This document shows positions 23,065 through 35,559 of a stretch of DNA of 64,000 nt, in pieces (the stretch's first letter is position 1; every line of letters begins with the position of its first letter). The stretch is from Asterias rubens. Lineage: Eukaryota; Echinodermata; Asteroidea; Forcipulatida; Asteriidae. Both the position numbers and the translations under genes were made by a program. Under the pieces are notes generated by a model that saw only the letters and a list, made by a program, of their open reading frames with translations, made no database searches and was not told the DNA's origin. The stretch covers positions 13,741,634 through 13,805,633 of the forward strand of contig NC_047065.1 of NCBI RefSeq assembly GCF_902459465.1, given 5' to 3'.

Positions 23065-23990
23065 TCAAATTGCAAGTCAAACAGTAATGAGTGACTATGT
23101 AAGGGCAGGTCTAGTCATGCCGCGGTTGTACCGTCCTTTCAGCTCTATGGTTGTACCAATGGACTGTTTCAGTATTGCAAATCAGTTTGTGATGGTTATT
23201 TGTGGGTGTGGAATCTCCATTTTGCTAAATCCTTTACTTTGTACTGGACTTTATAATACATGTACATGTAGTCCCCCGTGTTGGTTGCGCCAGTGCTTGT
23301 TGCACAACAAACACGTGTCTACACGTGTCTGCATGTAGTTTATAATATAATTTGTAAATCCACCCCTGAACTTGTATCCACACCTGTGTTAAATGAAGAA
23401 AAAAAATTGTGGTGAATAGTTCCAGTTATTCTGATCAATCCCTAATCCTATGAATAAATCAGAACTTGTGATGAATTTGGGAAATGTTTTCTGTGCTTTA
23501 AAAGTTTTTAATGTATACATGTAGATGTACAGTATACATAAAATATGGTAGACAAACAGGATGTTGTGATTAAACTGGGTATTAATGGTGAAAAGTGTAC
23601 TGTGGTTGGACAGGGATTAAAATATATTTTTGTCGTGTACTGTGGCAAATCAGTTTTAATTGGATTATATTTTAATGAGGCTGGCCTGGCAACTATGCCA
23701 GTTGAAACACCTGACGACCGGTCAGAATTCACCCGAGTGGTCTGGCTGGCTCCATGTAGTTCATTGTTGAAAAGCATCCCTGTTTCATTTGCAATTTGAA
23801 CTAGTGAACGAGTTGAAGTATGAGTGAAATAACAAGTTAACTGACTGACCAGTCACTATAAAAAGTTAAGGGAAAACCCTGACAGTTAAAGTCTGTATTG
23901 TGAAATCATACTTCGAAGAGTCAGTTAAGATTGATTGGCGCTTACTAGGAACAGACTGGCATCCAGGAAGGGGTAGGTTTGAGACCTGCA
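23065..23990. other. Unassigned intergenic stretch
   Basis: An 84-codon open frame at 23545-23799 has no recognisable domain and no splice or conservation support. Otherwise empty. Confidence 0.4.
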
Positions 23991-23994
23991 GTAG

Positions 23995-24130
23995 ATTTCA
24001 CGAAACGCTAGGATTAATCCTATTTCGAGTTAGGCAGTAGGATGGGTTCATTGCGTCCTACGTCTTTGGATACCGAACGTAACTCGTCCTAAGTCTAGAT
24101 TAATCCTAAGTTAGGAAGAGTTTTGTGAAA
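23995..24130. repeat. Family H inverted-repeat element
   Basis: Left TTTCACGAAACGCTAGGATT and right CCTAAGTTAGGAAGAGTTTT with GTGAAA are inverted. The interior has matching GATTAATCCTA words. About 136 bp. Confidence 0.65.
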
Positions 24131-24525
24131 TAGATGGCTGGGGTCAGAATCCATTGACTCTTTAGTCAAGGTTCAAGACCCTTTGTTCAAGACCAAAAAT
24201 AACATCTGAATGTCCAAGACTGAGATAATGAGATGTTAATGCAGTAATTACATGTCAATGTATTCTACATGATCAACGACCAAATCATACATAACCAAAC
24301 ATGTGTATCTTTGCGCTGGTACAGTTAACGATATCCTTTGCATAGAATAGCAAAAGTCTATGCAAATTGTAGCAGTTGCTTCCCCATTATCATTCAGTGT
24401 GCACAAATCTGTTTGAATTATTTTGCTCTGCAAATGGATGAAATCGTTCCCAAGATGATGCTTTTTTAGTATGTGAAAACATTCATTAAATTGTTTTTTT
24501 TTCTATTCATTTGTTTGATTTGCAG
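24131..24525. other. Intron or upstream flank of the zinc-finger gene
   Basis: Ends in a pyrimidine-rich tract and GATTTGCAG, a splice acceptor, so at least its last part is intron of the zinc-finger gene. The 5' exon and promoter of that gene were not found. Confidence 0.55.
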
Positions 24526-24611
24526 ACACTTCATCGATCACCGTGAGACAGTAATGCACTCAAACGGTTGATGGTACCGACAAAGACACAACAGCTACAC
24601 CGCCAGTAGCC
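24526..24611 (+). other. 5' UTR part of zinc-finger gene exon
   Basis: Starts after the acceptor GATTTGCAG. An in-frame TAA at 24552-24554 stands 60 nt before the ATG at 24612, with no in-frame ATG between, so the start codon is the first in frame. Its context is GTAGCCATGG, a strong Kozak match. Confidence 0.75.
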
Positions 24612-27600
24612 ATGGAGGAGCAGGCCGGTCGGAGTGGCAGCGGTGGCAGCAGCAGCGGGGGCAACAACAACAGCACCGATCAGGGCTCCTTCGCCGAGGT
24701 CACTGTCATCGACTCTCAGTTCCAGCACTTCAGCAGCTACATCGAGGTCATCCGCGTCTTCAAGTGTCGGCTGTGCACCTTCTGCAGCCCGCTGGAGCAT
24801 GTCATCGCCAGCCACATGTCCGAGGTTCACTTCCCCCGGCGGTGCTTCCTCTGCAAGCAGTGCCTGTTTGTCTTCGAGGACAGGGCGCAGCTGGTGAGCC
24901 ACCTGGACTCGGCGCACGGCACCAAGAGCATCGCGGTGTGCTTCGGGGACAACGTTAACGGCGGCTACTCGTCACCTCCACCGTCCCTCAGCATGATGAT
25001 GCGGACAACAGAGGGAGAGGAGAGGATTGCTCAGCAGATGGCTGAGGAGACGGGTGTGGAAGAGACGAGTGGACGGGTCACCTCGAGCACGGGCAACCTC
25101 GCCAACCTTGCTGAGGGAGTTCCTGTCAGTCCGATTCCAACAGATTGCACGGTAATGATGCACTTTATGTTTTCATTTTGTTATAAAGGCAGTGGACACT
25201 ATTGGTAATTACTTAAAATAGTTATCAGCATGAAACCTCACTTGGTTACGAGTAATGGGGAGAGGTTAATAGTATAAAACATTGTGTGAAACGGCTCCCT
25301 CTGAAGTGACGTAGTTTTCAAGAAAGAAGTAATTTTCTGCGAATTTGATTTCGAGACCTCAGATTTAGAATTGGAGGTTTTGAAATCAAGACTCTGAAAG
25401 CACACAGCTTCGCGTGACACGTTGTTTTTTCTTTCATTATTATCTCCCAACCTAGACGACCAATTGAGCTGAAATTTTCACAGGTTTGACCAGTGAGATG
25501 ACTGGACTTTGACAATTACCAACTGTGTCCAGGGTCTTTAAGCCAAATATAATGCAAAACAATTTTCTGATAACCAAAAATATGCAGGACAGATGGTTAA
25601 GTGATGGTATTTTGGCAGGATTTATTCTGGTAGGCATAATTTTGTTGTGCTTAGCTACTTTTTGAGCTCAAGCGGCTCAATGAAATTGGTCTCTGATGTG
25701 TCAGATTAACTTGTTTATCCAATTCTGATTCTGATATTGTTTGTACACAATCATTATCATCATGTTCTTGTTGTTGTTGTGACTGCTTGTGTTGTTGCTT
25801 TTTGTTATGTTGTTCACATTGACAATATTATTAACCATGTTTATATTATTGGTATTTTTTTTAGGTTTCAAGAGACCAGTAACACACACAACGGAAGTTA
25901 CTCCTTAGCCACCCAAACAAGCAAAAATGTTTTTTTTGTACTGTAAATTGCAAACTTGTTAGTTGTCTTTATTTGTTATTGTTTTCTTCACAAAAAAGTG
26001 CTTTATTCCCCACATACCTTTGTTTGCCAACTTAGTATCCTGTTGGTACAGGCACTATGCGGACGAGTTCTGCTACATTCAGCATTTTGTTTGTTTGTAC
26101 ATAAAAATGTCTTTTGTACTAAAAAGCTTGTTATTTATGAATTTGTCTTGACAAAAGTGTAACAAACTGTATTTTTCCTCATTACTTTTGTGTGTCAACT
26201 TAGTATCCTGTTGGTACAGGCACTATGCGGACGAGTTCTGCTACATTCAGCATTTTGTTTGTTTGTACATAAAAATGTCTTTTGTACTAAAAAGCTTGTT
26301 ATTTATGAATTTGTCTTGACAAAAGTGTAACAAACTGTATTTTTCCTCATTACTTTTGTGTGTCAACTTAGTGTCCTGTTGGTACAGGCACTATGCGGAC
26401 GAGTTCTGCTACATTCAGCATTTTGTTTGTTTGTACATAAAAATGTCTTTTGTACTAAAAAGCTTGTTATTTATGAATTTGTCTTGACAAAAGTGTAACA
26501 AACTGTATTTTTCCTCATTACTTTTGTGTGTCAACTTAGTATCCTGTTGGTACAGGCACTATGCGGACGAGTTCTGCTACATTCAGCATTTTGTTTGTTT
26601 GTACATAAAAATGTCTTTTGTACTAAAAAGCTTGTTATTTATGAATTTGTCTTGACAAAAGTGTAACAAACTGTATTTTTCCTCATTACTTTTGTGTGTC
26701 AACTTAGTATCCTGTTGGTACAGGTACCAAGCAGAAGATTTCTGCTACACTCAGCATTTTGTTTCTTTGTACATAAAAATGTTTTTTTTTACTGAAAAGC
26801 TTGTTATTTATGAATTTTTCTTGACAAAAGTGTAACAAACCGTCTTTTTCCCCATTAACTTTGTGTGTCAACTTTGTATCCTGTTGGTACAGGTACCAAG
26901 CGGAAGATTTCTGCTACATTCAGCATTTTGTTTGTTTGTACAACACATACATGTACATGTACATAGTGTATACCAAGGATTTTTATTATGTTCTCTCAAT
27001 GTTTGGACATTTTTCAGTCGTCCCCGTTGGTTTTGTACACAAAATCTTCCGAGCACTGTCCCGGTGTAACTTTTTCCTGGATCCCTTTTATTAAAGTCCT
27101 CGTGTCGGTTGTCAATATTAGACATGCCTATTGTGTACATACATGACATACACATGTAGCGATGTACATGTGTAGTCTACATGTATCTGCCTCATGTGCT
27201 TCTTTTGGGGAGGGGTTGTCAATACATCATGCTTTGAAAATGGGTAGTTGACACACTTAAATAATATTAATATGATACATACTGTACATGTATACTTTTC
27301 ACAAGGAACTTGTTCAGTTATAGGCCTATGTGGTGCAGTAGGCCCTATTGCACAGACGTTTTTTAAAAGATTACATTTATATTTGCTTGTTATGAGGCTA
27401 GTACAAAAATGAAATTTAATATAAGTATTTTAAAAGAATTGTTTTTCTTCAAAATGTTATGCTTTGAACAATTAGGTAATGATATGCTGGCATGCTAGTA
27501 TTACATCTTAATTTGTTTTGTTTTATTTTATTTCTGAACAGGCGCTTTCAGGTGCTCCATCCAGAAAGACACCACCAGAGGGAGGAAGAGCAAGCGAGCC

Positions 27601-30046
27601 ACCAGCGATCATCATCGACTCCAGACAAGACCAACTTCAGTCTCGTAGCAGCTCATGTCACCCAAGCAGCTCAAACCAAGTCTACAGCAGCCCGGATATC
27701 ATTGACTGCGAGGCTCCAAACTCAAGACTAGAAGTGCCAAGCCGTCAACAGCAACCTCCTGTTTCCTTACCGCCCAACGCAGAGCTCCGCGTCACAATCG
27801 GAAACACGTATTGTCAGTCCTACATCAAGACAGAGCCGATTAGCCCCGTAAGAAGTGCAGAGTCACATCCAAAGCCGAAAGCGAGACCTTTTCTAAGTAG
27901 GAGTCGCCATGACCCAAGGTCTTACATGCGTAGGTGGTCTCTTACAGAAAATTCCTCACCCGAAGATGCTTTGGCTAACGCCAACTCAAGGATGAGTAGA
28001 TCATTTGACATACCTGGCTCCGAAAGCGGGTTACAAAATGGTATTGAAGAGGTTGAAGATATGAATTCCGAGAAAGATGTGAGGGATGAAGGGGCTCAGA
28101 AATCAAGCCATATTAATGGGGAGGTAATGAGGGAAAGTAGTAGCGATGTTCCAGAAAATAGAGAAATTAGTAACAAAGCGGAATGTAACAAAAGTGCTGA
28201 GGAGAGAGGGAGAATGATTGAAAAGAGCAAATCTATGGATGCTGTTAGAGAAACTCGTACTTTATTGGGAGGGTCAAAGTCTTACGTGGGCGGGCGTTCC
28301 GTAGATGGAAGGCCACCACGCTTAGTTAGACAAAGTGTAGTTGAAGAAAGTCCAGGGAACTCACCCCTCCCTAGAGTAATGTCACAGGAGGACTCAAGTA
28401 GCCTGGAGAAGAGCGACAGGTCCCATTTAACTGTTCCTTTCAGCGGAGCGGAAATGATGAGGAGGGAGAATTTTAGTCGTAGTTTTCCTGGCACCAGTGG
28501 TAAGCCATCCGTTGAGCCTCACCAAAATCAGAAACCATCCGAAGGTAGTCAAAACTTCAGGCACACTTTACGGGATCTAGTCAGTAGCCGAATAGAGCAC
28601 GGGGAGAGGCAACAGCAACAGCAACATCAGGCGACAGCTCCTCATACCTCTGAATCCAATCAGTTTGCCAACCTGGCCGTCAGTAATGCTGCAGCAACTT
28701 GGATGAGGGCAGGACGAGTGCGTAGCTACAGCATCAGTGAAGGAGAAATGCGAGGATTCCAGGCGAATTTACACCCTGATGGAACTCACCTGAAACCTGT
28801 CGAGGGTCAAATGGTGCCAGGCGCTTTGGAGAGAGACCAAGCTACAAATGGACATTCTCGTTTGCCTCCAGGCCACCCCCAAATGCCCCACGGGCTTCAT
28901 CACTATCCAGGAGGGTTAGTCTACCAACCTTTCTCGATTGAAGGTGAGCCGAAGCATCTCAGATACTACAATCAGGGTCCGAGGATGGCCAGTCAGAATT
29001 CTGTTGATGGTCTACCACACCCGGCTAGAGTGAGGCTGGAAGAGAATGGGCAACACCCGATTCAAAATCAACCGATGGAAGAGTCTTTCTTGTACAAGTT
29101 CCTTCGCAACAATGGTGGTCGAAAGTACAGACGCAACTCTGTGAATATGGGCAGTGAAGGCCCAGCTGCAGCTCTAATGTCCCCACATGGTGCTCCCCCT
29201 CGTGGGTTCATCCCCCATCCTGAAGGAGTAGAGCCGATTGGATTTGATAGACATAGAGGATTGCCTTGGCCACCACCCCGTCATCATCACCCTGACCATC
29301 CCTTCCCACAGCAGTCACCTTTCCCCTCTCACATGCCACCTTATCAAATGGTTTGGAAGGACAAGCTTGATGCCAGCCAGGTCTCGCCCAATACATCAGT
29401 GAATGGTGAGCAAAGACCAGGGGTAGAATATGGCAGTGTGCCAGAGAGAGAACCGTCTGGGAGAGGTGACTCAGCCGGTGTTCCAAATGGGGTCGTAGTT
29501 ATTGATGGAAAGGTTATTCGGGCAAAGCAGGCTGAAGGAGGTGAATCTAATCAAGACCTGGCGAAGGATATCACCAGGCAGGTCCAACAGGTCATGGGTG
29601 GTACACAACCTCTCTATAATTCAACTGATCGACACATGCCGCCTTGGATGGAAGGCAATGACCGACCAGAGTCACCAGATGATCCCATGGATGGCGATTC
29701 TGCAGCACAGAGACGCAGCCGTAAGTCAACGTTTAACATCTACCGTGAGATTCCTGAACGGAAAAGAAAACTAGACCACGACGAAGAGGAGAAGATTAAA
29801 CACAGTTACAATGCAGACGGGAGCTTTGACTACTTCTCGCTGACCGGCTGGAAGGCGTACAAGTGTGACCTCTGTAAGAAGCGTCGCTTCAAGACGGCAT
29901 CCGAGCTGCAGGAGCATAAGCAACGGAAGCACGGTCTAGAGAGAAGCCACAGTAGTCAAGGAAGCTTAAACGGCATTCCTGAGGGTGGTCTAAACCCGTC
30001 GATGATGGAAATCAACGAGCCAAATGATTCCCCGGCTTCAGGGTGA
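24612..30046 (+). CDS. C2H2 zinc-finger protein, 1014 residues, two coding exons
   Basis: Probable nuclear DNA-binding regulator; I do not recognise the family. Coding exons are 24612-25151 (180 codons, donor GTAATG) and 27542-30046 (834 residues, acceptor TCTGAACAG), joined in phase 0. Two fingers of type C-X2-C-X12-H-X4-H sit at Cys52-His73 and Cys81-His102; a third, C-X2-C-X13-H-X4-H, is near residues 955-977. Between them lie about 850 residues rich in Ser, Pro, Gln and Arg, probably disordered. These include a phosphorylation-dependent sumoylation motif, IKTEPISP (275-282), basophilic-kinase-like sites (RRWS, RRNS, RKSTF) and a basic stretch PERKRKL before the last finger that could be a nuclear signal. 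A Gly/Ser/Asn-rich tract follows the start. Exon 1 is clearly GC-richer than its surroundings. Gene structure is solid; function is inferred. Confidence 0.9.
25183..25541 (+). repeat. Family A element in zinc-finger gene intron
   Basis: Left AGGCAGTGGACACTATTGGT, right ACCAACTGTGTCCAGGGTCT followed by TTAA. It lies about 30 bp after the splice donor, so its insertion narrowly missed the splice site. Confidence 0.9.
25985..26945 (+). repeat. 168-bp tandem repeat array in zinc-finger gene intron
   Basis: About six units. The word CTGTTGGTACAGG starts near 26040, 26208, 26376, 26544, 26712 and 26881, so the step is 168, 168, 168, 168 and 169. Copies 1-4 are almost identical; copies 5 and 6 differ (GTACCAAGCRGAAGATTTCT in place of GCACTATGCGGACGAGTTCT). 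Each contains TTTGTTTGTTTGTACATAAA. Non-coding. Confidence 0.95.
26946..27541. other. Rest of zinc-finger gene intron
   Basis: AT-rich with several ACATGTAC palindromes (26947-26960, 27160-27185) and ending in a T-rich tract and acceptor before exon 27542. No other feature. Confidence 0.6.
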
Positions 30047-31660
30047 AGAGACCTTTCAGCGAGTAAGATCACACTGATTGGCTCGTTGTATTTTCGAAAA
30101 ACCGGCATGGAAGCTGTTATCAGCCTTGCCTGTTGTAACCTATTGAGGAATTGTTGGAGCTCTTTCTGAAGGTGTTGAACCTGCTCCGGGAAAAAGTTGC
30201 GGAGAAGTTTTAAGAGCTCACTCTGTCTGATCTTGAGGGGTCTTAAAAGTTGGCAGCGATACTCCATATACATTGGGGTTGTTGCGGTCACCCCCTCAGG
30301 ATGAGGATGTTTTATTTTTGTGTTGTGTGCTTCAGAGCCGCAACGGTCTAAGTTGGAGTGACAGGGTTTATGGTGAAGTGAACATTGGTTGAGTCGTGGT
30401 CTTGTGTGAAAGTGCACCTGTGGTTTATTTTTTTGAGATGATGCTTCTTGTGCTTCCTACACGAACAATGCTTTTGGGTTTCCGGTCTCACTTTATAACT
30501 GAACTGTGAATCAATAAGTCTGTTTTTTATATATTATTCGGTAGGCTTCGTTTTTTTGTTTTGAACATTTCGTACAATCTGTAAAACATCCGAATACTTC
30601 GATGAATATCATGGAAACACGAATCTAGTTGTCCTGCATATTTGCCTTGGCTGTCCCAGTGCCTAGCCAGATTTTTAAGTATGGACATCGAATTCCTGGT
30701 TTGGGACAAAAGACATTTTTATGAGGAAGCTAAACTCTACTGACAGAAGACCCTCACGGAAGTGTATTGTTACATTTTGTTATACATGCAAGAAACAAGC
30801 ATGTACTTAAAGTCAGCTGAGGTCACATCATTGGCCATCATGGTCTTTTGTTTTCCTTCCCTTTTTGAGTTTAAGTTCAAACAGCATTTCGTTGGACCTT
30901 TTCTAACGGTCATTGTTCAGTCTGTACTTGCTTCAGATGAAGTGTCATAGAGGCAACAACACAATGTTTGTTTCTAAGTAGAATAATTATGTGGAGAACT
31001 CTGGGCGATCTTGCTTCAAAGACGAGGTTTGCTTCAAGTGGTGAGGCAAGTTACGGGACTGTGTTTCGGAGACTTGCGTTACAAACTTGTAGTTTACGCA
31101 GTTCAATCTTGGTGTTTCATTATCAGATGTCCTGTGAGTTCCATGGTCGAGTTTGACCCTTTTTAGCGTCCAATAGTCCAGACACTGATGTTTTGTGACT
31201 GTTTTCAACCAAACACCTGAGTTCGTTCACCTCGTTGAACTTCCTGCATACATGTTCCTTGAGATTACTGTCACGACTGCAACATATCTACGTGTTTTGA
31301 TGTTTCCTTTTTTGTGATTTTGTTTTTGTTTTGTTGTTGGCGAGTTCTGTTTTTTGGCTTTGAGGTAAAGAGAGGATGTAGGGGGGGGGTCTAGGTTCCA
31401 GACCACCCTAGTAAAGCAAACTATTCAATTTATTTGCACTGTGGTAAAAATAGTGGGGTACCAAGGCTAACCAAGTTATTGTTCAACATACTATCCTGAT
31501 TGGTGTATATTATTATACCCTGATTAGAATATTGCTCACCTAATGTGGAGAGCAACAAGTATGGTGACAATAACGACTGAACTTCGAAGGATGTTCCTGG
31601 GGCTGGATTAAGTTAAACTTCAGATGAAAATTTTCAAAATAAAATTTCACTGTTGAAAAC
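30047..31660 (+). other. Zinc-finger gene 3' UTR candidate
   Basis: Follows the stop codon with T-rich, repeat-poor sequence. The first plausible AATAAA is at 31638-31643, giving a 3' UTR of about 1.6 kb; another AATAAA at 34813-34818 followed by GT-rich text would give about 4.8 kb. RNA data are needed to choose. Confidence 0.5.
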
Positions 31661-31778
31661 CAGTGCATTTTTGCTTTCAGACACATCATGAAATGTGTAC
31701 TTGTTCACAAATCAGGTAATTTTAAACCAAAAACTCAATATAACAATTTAATGAGGTTGGAACCCTGTTTTTTACAAC

Positions 31779-31972
31779 CAGGGCCTAATTTCGTAGAACT
31801 GCTTTTAAGCAGACAATTTTGCTTAACAATTTTGCGCTTAGCAAAATCTAGCAGGATACCAGTCAAAGATTGCGCATGTGATAAGGCAGTTTTGCTGATA
31901 ACCTTATTCTTAATTTTGTTGTGTTTAGCTACTTTCTGTGCTAAAGCAACTCTATGAAATTGGGGGCCAGGA
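31779..31972. repeat. Family D palindromic element
   Basis: Left GGGCCTAATTTCGTAGAACT and right GCAACTCTATGAAATTGGGG are inverted, with GCTTAGC/GCTAAG words inside. Confidence 0.8.
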
Positions 31973-33033
31973 ATATCCGTAGAGAGTTCAGATTTGTTAA
32001 TTTTGAGCCCTTGACCCCTTTTTCCAATGAATACCACATTTTTTTAATTTCAACATGACCAAATCAGAAGACTATTTTGAAAAACTGTACAGCAAGCTAA
32101 GGAGTAATCAAAATACATGAAGTATTTGGCACTTCACCTGTAACTCATGTTACACTTCCAGGTTACTCACATACTGGTGAAATTAACAGAAATGTTTCTT
32201 TATTTTTCATATTTTTGGGATAACTCATATATTTTTTTAAATTGTTGCATAAAAGTACTGCATAAGATCTAGAGTGTATCCCTGCATTAACTGGAGATCG
32301 GCGAATGAACCCCCTTCTTTTGACCAATCACATTTTTGTGAAAGGGCCGTTTGTCTGTTCAAGAAACAGTCGAGTTCAATCCATTGTTATGGACATCCAG
32401 ACAGTTTTGTAGGGGGTTTTGGTTTTTTTTTGTAAATGATTTTATATACACATAATTTGGATTTAAGCAGAGTGTGTAGGGAACGCTGCAGTGGCCGTGT
32501 GGTAAGAAGTACGTGCGGTTTTAAACGCATTGACATTAGATTTTCCCACTAATTGTGCTGTGTTTCCACACACAGTACGTGTTGCACTTTTGTCATCATG
32601 TCGGCGGAACAAAATTTGATACAAACTATTTTTAACCATTTCAAGAATCTATATCCAAGTTTTTTGGTTTTTTTTACATAGGTAAAATGATTTTTAAAGA
32701 AACCGACAAGTGAATTATTAGCTTTTATCATTTTCCTTTCACACATTTTTCGATTTTCATTTCATGTTTACACTCAGGATGTGAAACTGAATTTTATATA
32801 ATATATATATATAACTGCCTTTTAAATTAATTCATGTAAGTATCACGCAAGGCTGGGCCTTGCAATTTTCTTACCGATGAAGCAAGTTAAACTGCATTTA
32901 AAACATGGAGCATGTGTGTGTGTGTGTATGGGTGATTTTAACTGCACCTGTATTGTTGTGCAGAAGGACATGTACAAACAAAACACTTAATTTTGTAAAA
33001 ACTGTAGTGCTTCCTGCAGCAGTCCAGACTTGG
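31973..33033. other. Unassigned stretch downstream of zinc-finger gene
   Basis: AT-rich, with a short TATATATAT run at 32800 and a TG run at 32910. No gene supported; may still be 3' UTR. Confidence 0.45.
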
Positions 33034-33041
33034 GTCCAAGT

Positions 33042-33337
33042 CATAGAGTTATATATATAAGAACTAGAGGGCGCACTGGCCTATATACGCGCTCTGGCAT
33101 GCGCCCAGGCGGCCATTTTCTAAGTTGACAAAACTGGCATCCCCCAGCGTGTGTTTGTGCGGCCATTTTGTAAGTTGAACAAACAGCATCGCGTGAGCGT
33201 TCAATAAAAAAAAACTCAAACGTGTATTTCATATTCAACGCGCGTGCAGAATGACGCGCTTGTCATCTTGCAGTCCCGTGGCGTTTGTGCATGAAGTATC
33301 ACTCGTGCGCCCTCTAGTTCTTATATATAACTCTATG
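33042..33337. mobile_element. hAT-like MITE with 8-bp target duplication
   Basis: 296 bp beginning CATAGAGTTATATATA and ending TATATAACTCTATG, with AGAACTAGAGGGCGCAC as the inner part of the terminal repeat. GTCCAAGT lies directly outside both ends (33034-33041 and 33338-33345). The interior has two GCGGCCATTTT words. No coding frame. Confidence 0.9.
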
Positions 33338-33519
33338 GTCCAAGTACACTTCATCTGACGAGCTTTTTCAGGTAATTGTTGACCACTCACAGTCCTGAAA
33401 TGGAACAAGCTGATCACTCTACAGTCCAGACTCTGATCTCAGTACACTTTATCTGACGAGCCCCCAAAGGGAAAGTGGCTGGGTACATTTTAAAATGGTT
33501 TTTGGGGGTTGAACAAAGA

Positions 33520-33645
33520 ATTGACTAGAGTGGGATTCGAACCAACGACCTCCGGATTAGCGTGCCGGCGCTCTACCAACTGAGCTATCTAGCCCTATAT
33601 TGGCGGTCTCCCTACTTTGTCAATGTCGGCGTTTGAACGCTTTTC
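33520..33645 (-). repeat. tRNA-derived SINE fragment
   Basis: On the minus strand: CTAGATAGCTCAGTTGGTAG (A box), then GGAGGTCGTTGGTTCGAATC (B box). It is preceded by text matching the SINE bodies at 6280 and 6740 (AGTAGGGAGACCGCC). Likely a SINE head, not a working tRNA gene, because the acceptor arm does not pair well. Confidence 0.65.
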
Positions 33646-35555
33646 AGATACTTGTTGACCTCTTACAGCATGCAATTTATAATCAAAATCAGAAGTTCTC
33701 AAATTGAACAAGTCTTCACTCTACTGAACTGAAAGACACACAATCCTTGTTAGTCAAACTTCTTTTCGGTCATTTTAAAGTGCTGTTGATAGACCATGTG
33801 AACTCTGTTTACAATAAGTGTGACCTTGTACATTTTGGGGTATTCTGGCAGGCCAGATACTGCACTGGTCATATGGGAAAGTTTACATTTGTTGTCAACT
33901 TCCACTTAAATACAATAGTTATGAAAGTAAAAGCTGGACGAATTTGAGATGTGACCCCTTTCATCATATCAAAAGTTGATAAGAATTAGACAGTGCAATC
34001 TCCATAAAATATGAGATTTGATGTTTTCTTCCAAATGTTTTACAAATCATGCCTGCAGGATGTCCAGGCTCTGTGGCTCTTTTGTAAACACGTGATGTCA
34101 CAGGTCACATTGTCTATAGACAAACCTATTGCCACTCAGATATGACATCCACTTGTTGAACAAGGTGTGTTTGTGGTCAGATTTTGTCTAGCAATATGGA
34201 TCATTGGCATGTTACACAAAGTTGATGTCCATTCATGTTTTCAATTGTTTGGCTGGAATCCAGTTTCACAACAAATGGAGTAGCACACAACGTCTTGGTG
34301 CATAGATTTTTGTTTGGGGGGGGGGGGGGGGGGGGTGGGGGCTGTTTGAGGTTTACAGTCACGACTTCTTTTTAAAAGACAATTCGTGCAATGGTCATTT
34401 AGTATAAATCCAATAATACTTATGTCACGTGTGCATAAGTTTCCCTCGAAGCTTCTCCTGAAGATGATCAGAGCATACTGATTGAAACATTGAGTTTGTA
34501 AACCGACGGTTCTTTTCAGACCCACCACTCTACTCCAAGAAGATATTCACATGGTGTGACCACAAACCTCTTTTTGTTAAGTTTCCCCCTAAGGGGTCGT
34601 GTAGTAAGAGTAGACTGTGTAAGAACCTTTGTGAGAAAACTGCCCTGAAAGTTGCTCCGTCTTGATGAAGAGTCTTGGCGATGCCGAGTCTGGTACACTT
34701 TGTAGCATTTTTTGTAAACTGAAGACATGATGCTTTAAAAATTGTACAAATGCCTACTGTTTTTAAACAGGTTTCCATTGCCAAATGGTCAAGCCTTTAT
34801 TGCAACATTTTAAATAAACTTAAGTATTGTATCATATTATATAAGAGAGTTGATTTTGTAAACACTTTATACTCGGAAGTGTTGGGCCAGGCGCCTTTGT
34901 ATAAAATATAAATTGTTGTTCACTTGTATTTCCATTTTTTAAGAAATGAAAAAAATAACCCACTTGTATTGAATGAAAGGTTTGTGAGACCGATCTAGTT
35001 GTGTACATTTTGTCTTGGGGGTTTGTCTCCAAAATGGTATTGTGCCATTGTAAGTTGCTCATCAACTGTTCATCTTTTCACAGTGTGTGTAAGGAGCATA
35101 TTTTGACACGAGGCAATTTTATTTGCACATATGAATCTCCTGTATCTTTATTTAGAACTGTCGTTGTGAGCACCTTTTTCGAATCCAGTGTGTGCTAAAA
35201 AAAAACACGATGATACTTGTCACTGTTTTTAGTTTTTACAGGTGCGCGTTTCTTTGAACCGTGTACTTATGGCAGCTGATTTTGAAGTTAAAAAAAAGTA
35301 AGCAAATAAATAAATTATTTGATTTGCATATGTGAGAGATGTCCAAGCTTGTGTTCCTAAGGACCCATCATGTTTAATATGTACGCAATTCTTTAATTGG
35401 ACCAATAATATACACCTTGCTATCATTTGGATAGCAATCGTGTGTCTTTGATTATTTATTAAGTAGAGCTTGGGTATCTGTGACTGGCCAATGTTATTTT
35501 AAAGACCCAATTTCAGTCACATGGTTCATGGGAAGCTGTTGAGTAGTTACGTATG
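33646..35555. other. Unassigned stretch with a long G tract
   Basis: A G-rich run lies at 34315-34341. AATAAA at 34813 is a possible distal polyadenylation signal for the zinc-finger gene. No reading frame here has protein-like features. Confidence 0.45.
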
Positions 35556-35559
35556 AGAC

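Noticed and set aside
24531..24917. 128-codon open frame antisense to zinc-finger exon 1
   Set aside because: Mirror of a GC-rich coding exon; Ala/Leu/Glu-rich with no domain or independent support.
27518..27541. Open-frame start just before the large zinc-finger exon
   Set aside because: The first codon is TTG, not ATG, and lies in the intron before the CAG acceptor; the true start is at 24612.
33530..33600. Possible minus-strand tRNA gene (TAGATAGCTCAGTTGGTAGA)
   Set aside because: The acceptor stem does not pair convincingly and the flanks match SINE bodies at 6280 and 6740.
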